Positions 14,466 through 23,367 of a DNA stretch of 33,620 bases are shown here, one piece after another (the first letter of the stretch is position 1; each line of letters opens with the position of its first letter). The translations under genes were made by a program, and so were the position numbers. Origin of the DNA: Porphyromonadaceae bacterium UBA2751. Lineage in GTDB: Bacteria > Bacteroidota > Bacteroidia > Bacteroidales > Muribaculaceae. Below the pieces are notes generated by a model. The model saw nothing but the letters and a program-made list of their open reading frames with translations. It was not told the DNA's origin and did no database searches. The stretch is from positions 54,480 through 88,099 of the forward strand of contig DEJJ01000020.1 in NCBI GenBank assembly GCA_002353285.1. Reading direction: 5' to 3'.

Positions 14466-15685
14466 AAAAGTCATTGTTAGTATTATTAGCGTTGCTATGG
14501 TTGTTACCAGCCATGGCGACCGAAGACGTGAGTTCTATTGTTGACAATGCCGATGGTGTTAATAATGCTAATGTGATTGAGAATGCCGTTTGCACCGAGA
14601 GTCCACAGGCTAATGACAATGATAAGAAAAATGAGAAACCACCTATTTTCACAAAACCTAAATTTAGCGGATATGGCATTGCATCCTATCAAGCCACTTT
14701 CCAGGAAGGAAACAATAGCAATACCTTCAACATCAGGATTGTGAGAGCATCGTTCGAGGGAAGAATCCTTAATGAATTGTACTATAAGGTGCAGGGCCAA
14801 ATCAACGGCAACACTTCCACTTTGGGTAGTAGTCCTCGCCTTGTCGATTACTTCATGGAGTGGCAGCGTTTTGACTTCCTTAAGATAAAACTTGGCCAGT
14901 TTAAGAGGCCATTCACCTTTGAGAATCCCATGCATCCGCTTGACCAGGGCTTTATGTCTTATTCCCAGCCTATCTCGAAACTGTCGGGCTTCAGCGACCG
15001 CACTGGTGAGCATGCCAGCAATGGCCGTGACATAGGTCTGCAGTTGCAGGGCGACTTCCTCAAGAATAGCTCAGGTCGTTACTTGCTTCACTACCAGGTG
15101 GGCGTGTTCAACGGACAGGGCATTAATGTTACCGATGTCGACAAGAAGAAGGATATCATAGGCGGTGTGTGGGTGATGCCTATTGCTGGACTGCGCATTG
15201 GCGCATTTGGCTGGGAAGGCTCCTATGCACGCAAGAGTGGTGGCGAGGTGCTAAGTCTTAACAAGCATCGCTATGCCTTGAGTGCTGAGTATAAGAAGGG
15301 CGACCTGCAGTTACGTGGCGAGTACATCCATTCTACTGGTTTGGGCTTTGCTACAACCTATCAAAAGCCCGGTGATGCCACCGACTTGACAATCAAGACC
15401 TATACCGACCGCGAGGGCAATGCAATAGCTGCTAATAAGGCCGACGGTTTTTATGCTCTTGCTATCGTTCCGGTTTATCGCGACAAATTGCTTGTGAAAG
15501 GACGTTACGACCTGTATCGTCCCAGCGCTTCATGGCTGCATGCAAAGACTAACTATGAGATAGGTCTCAATTTCCGTTTTTGCAAGTACTTTGAGATACA
15601 GTCGGAATATGTGTTCACCAACGACCGCGCACTCGCTCATCACAACTACAGTAGCGTGTATGTGCAAGTGAGCGTGCGCTATTAA
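14462..15685 (+). CDS. Outer-membrane porin, phosphate-selective porin O/P family
   Basis: The 407-aa precursor has a signal peptide (MKKSLLVLLALLWLLPAMA, cut near residue 19), a Asn/Asp-rich linker (20-60) and a beta-barrel of the Porin_O_P type from KFSGYGIASYQATF (about 67 on). Family features are repeated amphipathic strands, KIKLGQFKRPFTFENP (about 145-160), NGRDIGLQLQGDF (about 188-200), and a final strand ending in aromatic Tyr (VYVQVSVRY). In other bacteria the family passes phosphate or polyphosphate. Here it is followed 77 bp later by a C4-dicarboxylate transporter without an intervening terminator, so it may admit dicarboxylates. That substrate is inference. Confidence 0.85.
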   Translation: MKKSLLVLLALLWLLPAMATEDVSSIVDNADGVNNANVIENAVCTESPQANDNDKKNEKPPIFTKPKFSGYGIASYQATFQEGNNSNTFNIRIVRASFEGRILNELYYKVQGQINGNTSTLGSSPRLVDYFMEWQRFDFLKIKLGQFKRPFTFENPMHPLDQGFMSYSQPISKLSGFSDRTGEHASNGRDIGLQLQGDFLKNSSGRYLLHYQVGVFNGQGINVTDVDKKKDIIGGVWVMPIAGLRIGAFGWEGSYARKSGGEVLSLNKHRYALSAEYKKGDLQLRGEYIHSTGLGFATTYQKPGDATDLTIKTYTDREGNAIAANKADGFYALAIVPVYRDKLLVKGRYDLYRPSASWLHAKTNYEIGLNFRFCKYFEIQSEYVFTNDRALAHHNYSSVYVQVSVRY

Positions 15686-15715
15686 TGAACGACAGAGGCA
15701 AGCTTTGGCCCTCGT

Positions 15716-15750
15716 ACTAAAAACTGAAAACTAATAACTAATAACTAATA
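15716..15750. repeat. 7-bp tandem repeats, ACTAATA unit
   Basis: Five 7-bp units lie between the porin and the transporter: ACTAAAA, ACTGAAA and then ACTAATA three times. The sequence is unrelated to the other tandem tracts in the window. Confidence 0.8.
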
Positions 15751-15762
15751 AACTAAATATTT

Positions 15763-17220
15763 ATGTCAGTGTTAATGATTTTACAGCTCTGCATCGTTCT
15801 TGCTGCGTTGTGGCTGGGTTCCCGATATGGTAGCCTGGCATTGGGTGCCATTTCAGGAATTGGCCTTGCGATTCTGGTGTTTGGGTTTGGTTTAGAGCCC
15901 GGTACACCTCCCACCGATGTTATCTATATCATCATAGCAGCAGTTACCTGTGCAGGTATTATGCAGGCGTCGGGTGGTATGGACTGGCTTATCCAGTTGG
16001 CCGAGAAATTCCTGCGTAAGCATCCCGACCGCATCACTTTCTTTGCCCCCATTTGCACCTTCCTCCTTACCGTGCTTGTGGGAACAGGACACGTTGTTTA
16101 CACCTTGATGCCCATCATTTGCGACATCGCCATTAAGAAGGGCATCCGTCCCGAGCGCCCATGTGGTATTGCTAGTATCGCATCGCAGATTGGTATAACC
16201 TGTTCGCCCATCGCTGCTGCTGTGGTGGCATTTATCACAATTTCGGGCACCAATGGCTATGCCATAACCATCCCCAAGGTGCTCATGGTAACAATGCCTG
16301 CGTGCTTGCTGGGTATTATTATTGCATCGGTAGCTTCCTATAAGCGTGGCAAGGACCTTGACAAAGATCCTGAGTTCCAGAAGAAGATTGCTGACCCCGA
16401 GCAGCGTGAGTTTATCTACGGCAGCACAGCTACCACCCTTGATAAGAAGATTGCTCCTGAGAGCAAGCGCGCTGTATTCATTTTCTTTGGAGCCCTGCTC
16501 GTTATTGTGTTCTTTGCTATCTTCCAAGATATGCTTCCTGCCTATGAGACCGTTAAGGCTATCAATGGAGCACCTGAAATGGAAATGCTAGGCGCTAGTA
16601 TAACTCCAGAACAGCTGGCAAAGATTGAGGAAGTCGTGCCCGATGTAACTGAGGTTGTAATGAGCCCGTTGAAAATGAACATTGTGATTCAGATTGTCAT
16701 GATAACCGCAGCAGCATTGATGATAATCTTCTGCAAGGCTTCTCCCAAGAAGGCTGTCAGCGGTCCAGTTTGGCAGAGTGGTATGGTTGCCGTCGTTGCA
16801 ATTTACGGTATCGCATGGCTCGCCGACACTTATTTTGCAAACTATTTAGGTGCTATTCAAGAGATGCTTGCTGGCATGGTAGAGCAATATCCGTGGTCGA
16901 TTGCTTTTGCGTTCTTCCTGGTGTCGGTGCTTGTCAACTCGCAAGGTGCTGTGGTAGTTGCCATGCTGCCACTGGCCTATAAGCTTGGCATCGACGGATG
17001 GATACTGCTTGGTGTGTTGCCATCGGTTTATGGCTACTTCTTCATTCCTAACTACCCATCGGATATCGCTACTGTGAACTTTGACCGTACAGGTACCACC
17101 AAGATTGGCAAATATCTGCTCAACCACTCATTCATGATGCCTGGTTTGGTGCACACCATTGTCGCATGTGTGGCAGGTTATCTTATTGCCTATCTTTATC
17201 ATTCTATGGGCTGGATTTAG
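15763..17220 (+). CDS. dcuB: Anaerobic C4-dicarboxylate transporter, DcuA/DcuB family
   Basis: The 485-aa inner-membrane protein has about 11-12 hydrophobic segments. It carries the family regions GSRYGSLALGAISGIGLAI (19-37), TFLLTVLVGTGHVVYTLMPI (near 100-120), GIASIASQIGITCSPIAAAV (about 145-165) and, near the C-terminus, GYFFIPNYPSDIATVNFDRTG (split here as GYFFIPNYPSD and ATVNFDRTG). Dcu carriers exchange external fumarate, malate or aspartate for internal succinate during fumarate respiration, which fits a succinate-producing Bacteroidales cell. A hydrophilic loop rich in Lys, Asp and Glu (about 190-240) is longer than in E. coli DcuA. It probably shares the porin promoter. DcuA and DcuB cannot be told apart from sequence alone, so the symbol is provisional. 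Confidence 0.9.
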   Translation: MSVLMILQLCIVLAALWLGSRYGSLALGAISGIGLAILVFGFGLEPGTPPTDVIYIIIAAVTCAGIMQASGGMDWLIQLAEKFLRKHPDRITFFAPICTFLLTVLVGTGHVVYTLMPIICDIAIKKGIRPERPCGIASIASQIGITCSPIAAAVVAFITISGTNGYAITIPKVLMVTMPACLLGIIIASVASYKRGKDLDKDPEFQKKIADPEQREFIYGSTATTLDKKIAPESKRAVFIFFGALLVIVFFAIFQDMLPAYETVKAINGAPEMEMLGASITPEQLAKIEEVVPDVTEVVMSPLKMNIVIQIVMITAAALMIIFCKASPKKAVSGPVWQSGMVAVVAIYGIAWLADTYFANYLGAIQEMLAGMVEQYPWSIAFAFFLVSVLVNSQGAVVVAMLPLAYKLGIDGWILLGVLPSVYGYFFIPNYPSDIATVNFDRTGTTKIGKYLLNHSFMMPGLVHTIVACVAGYLIAYLYHSMGWI

Positions 17221-17236
17221 AACTTAGAGAATCGAC

Positions 17237-17274
17237 TAAAATGGGTGCGCCAGAATTCTGACGCACCCATTTTT
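17237..17274. terminator. Bidirectional terminator between convergent dcuB and the PIG-L gene
   Basis: A long stem pairs an ATGGGTGCG arm (17241-17249) with CGCACCCAT (17262-17270), extended by flanking A and T runs. An inner CAG/CTG hairpin closes on AATT. Rightward, a T run follows; leftward, an A run does the same job for the PIG-L transcript. Confidence 0.85.
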
Positions 17275-17304
17275 TCTCATTCGTTATCACAGCAATAGTG
17301 CATT

Positions 17305-18054
17305 TCAAAGAGAGGCCAGTGAGTCGCTGTGCAGGGCAAAGGCTTCGGCAGCCAGGCAGCGGCTCTCAATGCCGCGAAACTTCTCCATAGTGGTGTGCCA
17401 GCCGTCGTAAAGTTCTTTCATGCCTTGGCTCACATGGCAGTTGCACGCCTCGTGTTTGCGTTCAAGCACAGCCTCTATGTTTACCCAGTGTGTAGGGTGG
17501 AACATTTGCGTCTGCTCGCCAGTCATCACCTCGAAGTAGTAGAGCTTGAATCTGCGTCCAAGTCGGCGCCATGCGTCAAGCACTAGTGTGCCACACACTG
17601 CATGGTCGCGGTGAGCATCGATGGGCCAGTGAGTGAGCACTACGTCGGGATTCTCACGGTCGATGAGTTCGCGCATTTCCTTATATCTTTCAAGGTTTAC
17701 CTCGGTGTTGCCGTCAATCTGACTCATGAATATGTGTCGTGCACCAGTGATTTCGCAGGCCTTCTCGCTCTCCACTACACGTATGGCGGCTGCCTCGTCA
17801 TGGCTTTTGCCTGCAATGCCAGCCTCGCCTCGGGTTAGATACACGCACACCACCTCGTGCCCAGCATCGGCTAGCAGGCACATGGTGCCCCCGCAACCCG
17901 TCTCGGGATCATCGGGATGCGCCCCAATCACAAGCACCTTGCGGCGTCGAGTGTCGACAATCTTGCCATGTTCGTTGGCTACTGCTGGTAGCCCAAGCAC
18001 GGTAGCCCCCAAAGCTGCCATGCTAGTTGTCTTTATCATTTCTCGTCGGTTCAT
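17305..18054 (-). CDS. Tat-exported PIG-L/LmbE-family zinc deacetylase
   Basis: The 249-aa precursor has a twin-arginine signal (MNRREMIKTTSMAALGATVL) with likely cleavage after AVA (about 26), so it is exported folded to the periplasm or membrane. The mature part has the LmbE zinc-site motifs AHPDDPETGCGG (45-56) and HWPIDAHRDH (142-151). The family removes N-acetyl groups from GlcNAc-type or mycothiol/bacillithiol-type substrates. Exported Bacteroidetes members of unknown substrate are common. The length is typical of the family. The gene is divergent from malQ and shares with it an intergenic region that holds the palindrome at 18109, so co-regulation with starch genes is possible but unproven. 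Confidence 0.88.
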   Translation of the reverse strand: MNRREMIKTTSMAALGATVLGLPAVANEHGKIVDTRRRKVLVIGAHPDDPETGCGGTMCLLADAGHEVVCVYLTRGEAGIAGKSHDEAAAIRVVESEKACEITGARHIFMSQIDGNTEVNLERYKEMRELIDRENPDVVLTHWPIDAHRDHAVCGTLVLDAWRRLGRRFKLYYFEVMTGEQTQMFHPTHWVNIEAVLERKHEACNCHVSQGMKELYDGWHTTMEKFRGIESRCLAAEAFALHSDSLASL

Positions 18055-18071
18055 GATTTATTCTTTTTTTG

Positions 18072-18079
18072 CAAATATA
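18072..18079 (-). promoter_or_regulatory. -7 element of the PIG-L gene
   Basis: TATATTTG on the minus strand is an exact TAnnTTTG match 17 bp before the ATG at 18054. The -33 region at the expected place is not recognisable. The palindrome centre at 18114 lies about 36 bp upstream. Confidence 0.5.
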
Positions 18080-18108
18080 ATAAAAAAAGAATTCAGCTAG
18101 CACTCTTT

Positions 18109-18120
18109 GCAAACGTTTTC
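18109..18120. promoter_or_regulatory. Near-palindrome GCAAACGTTTTC, second LacI-type operator
   Basis: This differs from the perfect palindrome at 10106-10117 at one base. Its centre is 62-63 bp before the malQ -7 element at 18177, compared with 61-62 bp at the other site. It lies between the divergent PIG-L and malQ genes. Confidence 0.55.
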
Positions 18121-18176
18121 ACAGTTTTTGGCACCGTATTAATAGTAAAATAAAGGTTATTTACCCGTTTTATTAT

Positions 18177-18184
18177 TAACTTTA
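18177..18184 (+). promoter_or_regulatory. -7 element of the malQ operon
   Basis: TAACTTTA fits TAnnTTTG at 7 of 8 bases, 31 bp ahead of the first malQ ATG. No good -33 TTTG is present. A weak promoter with an upstream palindrome suggests activator dependence. Confidence 0.4.
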
Positions 18185-18214
18185 CTCACTGGAAAAGAAT
18201 TATTAAAAATATAC

Positions 18215-20902
18215 ATGCTTATGAAACTCGTTTTTAATCTAGATTATCAAACCATCTTTGGCGAGGAAGTTGTGCTTCACATCAACGACAGCAAGCTCGA
18301 CTTCCTTGACGCGACCCACAAGATGAGCACCACCGACGGCCACCGCTGGACCTGCGAGGTGTCCTATCCCGGAGTGAGCGGGCGACACATCGACTACTAC
18401 TACAGCGTGAACCGTGGCGACGAGGAGATGCGCCATGAGTGGCAAACGGTGCCTCACCGCCTGGTGTTCTCGTGTGCAAAGGCCAAGCGCTACACCATCT
18501 ACGACCACTGGCTCGACCTGCCCGAGGACAGCTACCTCTACAGCAGTGCCTTTACCGACTGCCTTGCCGAGCGCCCCGAGTGCAAACTGGCAAGTACAGG
18601 CTATGGCAAGACTGCGATTATCAACGTGCGCGCTCCGCAGCTGGCATCCAACCAGCGGCTGGTGCTGTGTGGTGAGGGTCCTGCCCTGGGCGACTGGAGC
18701 GCTAAGCGAGGCCTTGAGATGACTGAGGTCACTCACAACCAGTGGATTATCAAGCTCAACACATCAAAGCTTGCCAGCAACCGCATCGTGTTCAAGTTTG
18801 TGGCCCTCGACGACAAGGGTGGCGCATGCTGGGAAGAGTGCGACAATCGCGTGGTAGAGTTCCCAGAACTTGCTACAGGCGAGGTGGTGAGCTACGAGCT
18901 TTCGCAAGCCACCTTCCCACTGCCAGCATGGCGCGTTGCCGGCACAGTGATTCCCATCTTCTCGCTTCGCAGTGAGTCGAGCGCCGGCGTGGGCGACTTT
19001 GGCGACCTCAAGAAGATGATCGACTGGATGGAGCGCACCGGCCAGCGTGCCCTGCAGGTGCTGCCCATCAACGACACCACCATCACCAAGACTTGGACCG
19101 ACAGCTACCCCTACAACAGCATCTCGATTTATGCTCTGCACCCCATGTATGTTGACTTGCGTCAGCTTCCTGCCCTCAAGGACGTGGAGAAGATGCGAGG
19201 TTATCAAAAACGGGGCAAGGAGCTCAACAAGCTGCCACAGATTGACTATGAGCGCGTTAATGAGCTCAAACTTGGCTACCTGCGCGACGTGTGGGTCCAG
19301 GAGGGCGAGAAGATTGTGAAGGGTAACGACTACAAGAAGTTCTACACCGCCAGCAAGCGCTGGCTTGTGCCATATTCAGCCTTCTGCGTGCTGCGCGACA
19401 AATACGGCACCGCCAACTTCAATGACTGGCCCAATCATCGCCAGTTCACCCCATCGCTCAAGAAGAGCGTAGAGGACGCAAGCAGCGCAATGGGCAAGGA
19501 GGCAGCATTCTGGATGTTTGTTCAATATGAGCTGAGCAAGCAGATGAAGGCAGCTCACGACTATGCCCGCAGAAAGCACGTTATTCTCAAGGGCGACATC
19601 CCCATCGGCATCAGCCCCAACGGCTGCGATGCCTGGGTAGAGCCCAACTACTTCAACATGAACGGTCAGGCTGGTGCTCCACCCGATGCCTTCAGTGCCG
19701 ACGGCCAGAATTGGGGTTTCCCCACCTACAACTGGGACGAGATGCTCAAGGACGGTTGCCAGTGGTGGGTGCGCCGCTTCCAGAACATGAGCGAATACTT
19801 CGACGCTTATCGCATCGACCATGTGCTTGGCTTCTTCAGGATTTGGGAGATTCCCATCAGCTCGGTTCAGGGCTTGCTTGGCCAGTTCTCGCCAGCACTT
19901 GGCATGACCCGCGAGGAGGTGGAGGGCTACGGCCTCAAGTGGCAGGAAGACTTCTTCACCAAGCCATTCATCGCCGACTGGATTATCGACCGCGTGTTTG
20001 GTCCTCACGCTCAGCGAGTGCGCGACACCTTCCTGCAGCACAGCCACGACGACATTTGGCAACTGCGTCCCGAGTTTGACACCCAACGCAAAGTTGAGGC
20101 TGCCTTTGCTGGCAAGACCAGCGACGACGACAAGTGGGTGCGCGACGGTCTGTTCTCGTTGATTAACAATGTGCTCTTTGTGCGCGACCGCAAGGATGCC
20201 AATAAGTTCCATCCACGCATCACCGCTCAGCTCGCACTCATCTACGAGGCCCTGTGGGATAGCGACAAGGACGCGTTCAACCGCCTCTACAACGACTACT
20301 ACTATCGCCGCAACAACCGCTTCTGGTATCACGAGGCGATGAAGAAGTTGCCACGCCTGGTTCAGGCCACCCGCATGCTTGTGTGTGCCGAGGATCTGGG
20401 CATGGTGCCCGATTGCGTGCCCTGGGTAATGAATGAGCTCAAGATTTTGAGCCTCGAGATCCAGTCGATGCCCAAGGACAACACTCTCAAGTTTGGCAAC
20501 CTGCAGAGCAATCCATACCGCTCGGTGAGCACGATCAGCACCCACGACATGAGCACACTGCGCCAGTGGTGGGACGAGGACTGGGAGCGCTCGCAAGAGT
20601 ATTACAACGAGGTGATGTGGAAGGGCGGCCCTGCTCCTCATCCACTGCCTGGATGGCTGGCTCGCGACATTGTGGCTCAGCACCTCTACAGCCCATCGAT
20701 GCTGTGTTTGATAAGTCTGCAGGATTGGCTCTCTATTGACGAGGAGCTGCGCTTGCCCGATGCCGATGCCGAGCGCATCAATGTGCCTGCCAATCCACGT
20801 CACTACTGGCGCTACCGCATGCACATGACCATTGAGGACCTGATGGCCAACAGTGAGTTCAATGTTAAGGTTAAGCAACTCATTGCTCAAAGCAACCGAT
20901 AA
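18215..20902 (+). CDS. malQ: 4-alpha-glucanotransferase with two N-terminal CBM20 domains, GH77
   Basis: The 895-aa cytoplasmic enzyme (no signal peptide) transfers maltooligosaccharide units between alpha-1,4-glucans. It has the architecture of plant DPE2 and Bacteroides MalQ: two tandem CBM20-like domains (about 4-100 and 131-232) followed by GH77 (about 240-880). Catalytic signatures are YRIDH with nucleophile Asp535, CAEDLG with acid/base Glu726, and STHD with Asp778. The GH77 entry motif VAGTVIPIFSLRSESSAGVGD (241 on; split VAGTVIPIFSLR, SESSAGVGD) is intact. The ATG at 18215 gives MLMKLVF. The second ATG, at 18221 (MKLVF), is an equally good start. It is the first gene of the malQ - GH97 - pullulanase - GH13 operon, the others being exported. 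Confidence 0.95.
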   Translation: MLMKLVFNLDYQTIFGEEVVLHINDSKLDFLDATHKMSTTDGHRWTCEVSYPGVSGRHIDYYYSVNRGDEEMRHEWQTVPHRLVFSCAKAKRYTIYDHWLDLPEDSYLYSSAFTDCLAERPECKLASTGYGKTAIINVRAPQLASNQRLVLCGEGPALGDWSAKRGLEMTEVTHNQWIIKLNTSKLASNRIVFKFVALDDKGGACWEECDNRVVEFPELATGEVVSYELSQATFPLPAWRVAGTVIPIFSLRSESSAGVGDFGDLKKMIDWMERTGQRALQVLPINDTTITKTWTDSYPYNSISIYALHPMYVDLRQLPALKDVEKMRGYQKRGKELNKLPQIDYERVNELKLGYLRDVWVQEGEKIVKGNDYKKFYTASKRWLVPYSAFCVLRDKYGTANFNDWPNHRQFTPSLKKSVEDASSAMGKEAAFWMFVQYELSKQMKAAHDYARRKHVILKGDIPIGISPNGCDAWVEPNYFNMNGQAGAPPDAFSADGQNWGFPTYNWDEMLKDGCQWWVRRFQNMSEYFDAYRIDHVLGFFRIWEIPISSVQGLLGQFSPALGMTREEVEGYGLKWQEDFFTKPFIADWIIDRVFGPHAQRVRDTFLQHSHDDIWQLRPEFDTQRKVEAAFAGKTSDDDKWVRDGLFSLINNVLFVRDRKDANKFHPRITAQLALIYEALWDSDKDAFNRLYNDYYYRRNNRFWYHEAMKKLPRLVQATRMLVCAEDLGMVPDCVPWVMNELKILSLEIQSMPKDNTLKFGNLQSNPYRSVSTISTHDMSTLRQWWDEDWERSQEYYNEVMWKGGPAPHPLPGWLARDIVAQHLYSPSMLCLISLQDWLSIDEELRLPDADAERINVPANPRHYWRYRMHMTIEDLMANSEFNVKVKQLIAQSNR

Positions 20903-20914
20903 TTGTTTAAGGAG

Positions 20915-20959
20915 TTCTAGAATTTCTGGAGTATCTGGATTTTCTGGAACTTCTGGTAT
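20915..20959. repeat. 9-bp tandem repeats, TTCTGGANN unit
   Basis: Five consecutive 9-bp units (TTCTAGAAT, TTCTGGAGT, ATCTGGATT, TTCTGGAAC, TTCTGGTAT) fill half of the gap between malQ and the GH97 gene. Confidence 0.8.
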
Positions 20960-20987
20960 ATAATAATCACCAATTACTTGTTAAACT

Positions 20988-23324
20988 ATGAAACTGATAA
21001 AAAGACTCGCACTGTTGCTCATGCTCATGGGTGTGGCACTGCAAGCTATGGCAATACCAGCTTTCCTTGACAGGAAGCCCATGGGCACACAGAATGGTGA
21101 GGTGTCGTTGTTGTCGCCTAATGGTAATGTGAAGGTGACCTTCAAGCTAGTTGATGGCGTGCCTTACTATGAGATGTTCTATAAGGACAAACAAGTGCTT
21201 AAGCCAAGTCTCATGGGCTTTGAGCTCGCTCGCGACAAGCATGCCAATGCCGGAATGGACGAGACCGACCTGCTCGACCACTTCTACATGCAACTCTTGC
21301 TCCCTAACCAGAAACCCATCGAGGAGACATGGAAACCGGTGTGGGGACAGTATGGCACAATCACTAATCGCTATTGTGAGATGGAAGTGCCTCTTGTGCA
21401 GCACTTCGATGACTCACAGTTGCAAGCACAATACTACAAGGAGCATGGCAAGGTAATGCCAATTGATGAGAGTAAGGACCGCAAAATTAACATAGTGTTC
21501 CGTGCCTACGACGATGGTGTGGCATTCCGCTATGTTTTTCCCAAGGGTGAAACCTCTCATCTCAACTACTTCATCATCAAGAAAGAGCGCACACAGTTTG
21601 CCCTCACTGGCGACCACATGGCGTGGTGGCAGGCGGGCGACTACGACACCCAGGAATATCCCATGCAGGTGACCAGGCTGAGCCAGGTGCGCAACCGCAT
21701 CACTGCTTGTGCCAGCTTCGACGGCCCAGGTGCTGTGGGCAAGCGTCGCACCGACTACACCGAGGATCGCCAGCGCGACGCTGTGGTGTGGGACAACGCC
21801 TCGCAGACGGTGTTCTCGCCCACCGGCATCCAGACGTCGGTGCAGATGAAGACCGACGATGGCCTTTACATCAACATCCACGAGGCTGCACTCGTTAACT
21901 ACTCGTGCATGCACCTGGAACTCGACGACAAGAACATGGTGCTCGAGAGCCACCTCACCCCCGATGCAGTGGGCAACATGTGCTACATGCAGACACCCTG
22001 CCGCACTCCCTGGCGCACCATCATGGTGAGCGACGACGCTCGCGACATGCTCGCTTCGAGCCTCATTCTCAACTTGAATGAGCCTTGCAAGATTGACGAT
22101 ACCAGCTGGATTCACCCCACCAAGTACTGCGGCGTGTGGTGGGAGATGATTGTGGGTCATGGCAACTGGCATTACACCGATGAGTTCCCCAGTGTGAAAC
22201 TGGGTGAGACCGACTGGACTAAGGCTAAGCCTAACGGTCGCCATCGTGCCAATAACGACACCGTGATGCGCTACATCGACTTTGCCGCTCGCAATGGCCT
22301 GGACCAGGTGCTTGTTGAGGGCTGGAACGTGGGCTGGGAGGACTGGGCCAACATGTGGAAGGAGGATGTGTTTGACTTTGTCACTCCTTATCCCGACTTC
22401 GACATCGACATGCTCAACCGCTATGCTCACGACCGTGGAGTGAAGCTGATGATGCATCACGAGACCAGCTCGAGCGCCGACAACTACGAGCGCCACCTCA
22501 ACGATGCCTATGCCCTGATGAACCGCTACGGCTACGATGCAGTGAAGACGGGCTACGTGGGCGACATTATTCCACGCGGCGAGCACCACTATGGCCAGTA
22601 CATGGTCAACCACTACAACTGGGTGCTGCGTGAGGCCGCCAAGCGCCACATCATGGTCAATGCCCATGAGGCAGTGCGCCCCACAGGCCTGTGTCGCACT
22701 TGGCCCAACCTGGTGGGCAACGAGAGTGCCCGTGGCACCGAGTATGAGGCATTCTACGGCAGCAACCCTAACCACACGGTTATCTTGCCGTTCACCCGCT
22801 TCCAGGGCGGCCCCATGGACTACACTCCTGGTGTGCTCGAGACCAATCTTGCTAACTGGAGCGACAACCAGCACAAGGTTCACACTACCGTGGTGGGTCA
22901 GCTGGCTCTCTATGTGGTGATGTGCAGCCCGTTGCAAATGGCTGCCGACCTGCCACAGAACTACGAGAAATTCATGGATGCCTTCCAGTTCATCCGCGAC
23001 GTGGCGCTCGACTGGGACGACAGCCGCTACATCGATGCCGAGCCTGGCGAGTACATCACCGTGGCGCGCAAGGCCAAGGGCACCGACAACTGGTTCGTGG
23101 GTGGCAAGTGCGATGAGAAGGGGCACAAGGTTGACGTGAAACTCGATTTCCTTGACAAGGGACGCAAGTATGAGGCCACTATCTATGCCGACGCTAAGGA
23201 TGCCAACTACGAGACTAATCCTGCCGCCTACACCATCACCAAGAAAACCGTGAAGCAAGGCGACGTGCTCAAGATGACTGAGGCTCCTGGCGGTGGCTTC
23301 GCAATCTCAATCAAGGCGATTTAA
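20988..23324 (+). CDS. susB: Glycoside hydrolase family 97 alpha-glucosidase, SusB-like
   Basis: The 778-aa precursor has a signal peptide (KRLALLLMLMGVALQAMA, cut near 22) without a lipobox, so it is periplasmic. It releases glucose from maltooligosaccharides. An N-terminal beta-sandwich (about 35-330), a catalytic barrel (about 360-640) and a small C-terminal beta domain follow the SusB plan. Glutamates in LVEGWN (Glu444), MHHETS (Glu492), NAHEAVRP (Glu561) and SARGTEYE (Glu585) have the same spacing as Bacteroides thetaiotaomicron SusB Glu391, Glu439, Glu508 and Glu532 as I recall them. That points to the inverting calcium-dependent subgroup. There is an 85-bp gap after malQ and 43 bp before the pullulanase gene. 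Confidence 0.93.
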   Translation: MKLIKRLALLLMLMGVALQAMAIPAFLDRKPMGTQNGEVSLLSPNGNVKVTFKLVDGVPYYEMFYKDKQVLKPSLMGFELARDKHANAGMDETDLLDHFYMQLLLPNQKPIEETWKPVWGQYGTITNRYCEMEVPLVQHFDDSQLQAQYYKEHGKVMPIDESKDRKINIVFRAYDDGVAFRYVFPKGETSHLNYFIIKKERTQFALTGDHMAWWQAGDYDTQEYPMQVTRLSQVRNRITACASFDGPGAVGKRRTDYTEDRQRDAVVWDNASQTVFSPTGIQTSVQMKTDDGLYINIHEAALVNYSCMHLELDDKNMVLESHLTPDAVGNMCYMQTPCRTPWRTIMVSDDARDMLASSLILNLNEPCKIDDTSWIHPTKYCGVWWEMIVGHGNWHYTDEFPSVKLGETDWTKAKPNGRHRANNDTVMRYIDFAARNGLDQVLVEGWNVGWEDWANMWKEDVFDFVTPYPDFDIDMLNRYAHDRGVKLMMHHETSSSADNYERHLNDAYALMNRYGYDAVKTGYVGDIIPRGEHHYGQYMVNHYNWVLREAAKRHIMVNAHEAVRPTGLCRTWPNLVGNESARGTEYEAFYGSNPNHTVILPFTRFQGGPMDYTPGVLETNLANWSDNQHKVHTTVVGQLALYVVMCSPLQMAADLPQNYEKFMDAFQFIRDVALDWDDSRYIDAEPGEYITVARKAKGTDNWFVGGKCDEKGHKVDVKLDFLDKGRKYEATIYADAKDANYETNPAAYTITKKTVKQGDVLKMTEAPGGGFAISIKAI

Positions 23325-23367
23325 AGATTATTATCGAGTGCTCGAAATTTAGGAAAGAAGAAGAATT

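Noticed and set aside
19376..20890. Long reverse frame opposite malQ (504 codons), and similar long reverse frames at 21414-23258, 25407-26756, 6471-7640 and 4417-5817
   Set aside because: They lie wholly opposite well-supported enzyme genes, have His/Val/Leu-biased, domain-free translations and no promoters. They arise because G+C-rich codon use suppresses stops on the other strand.
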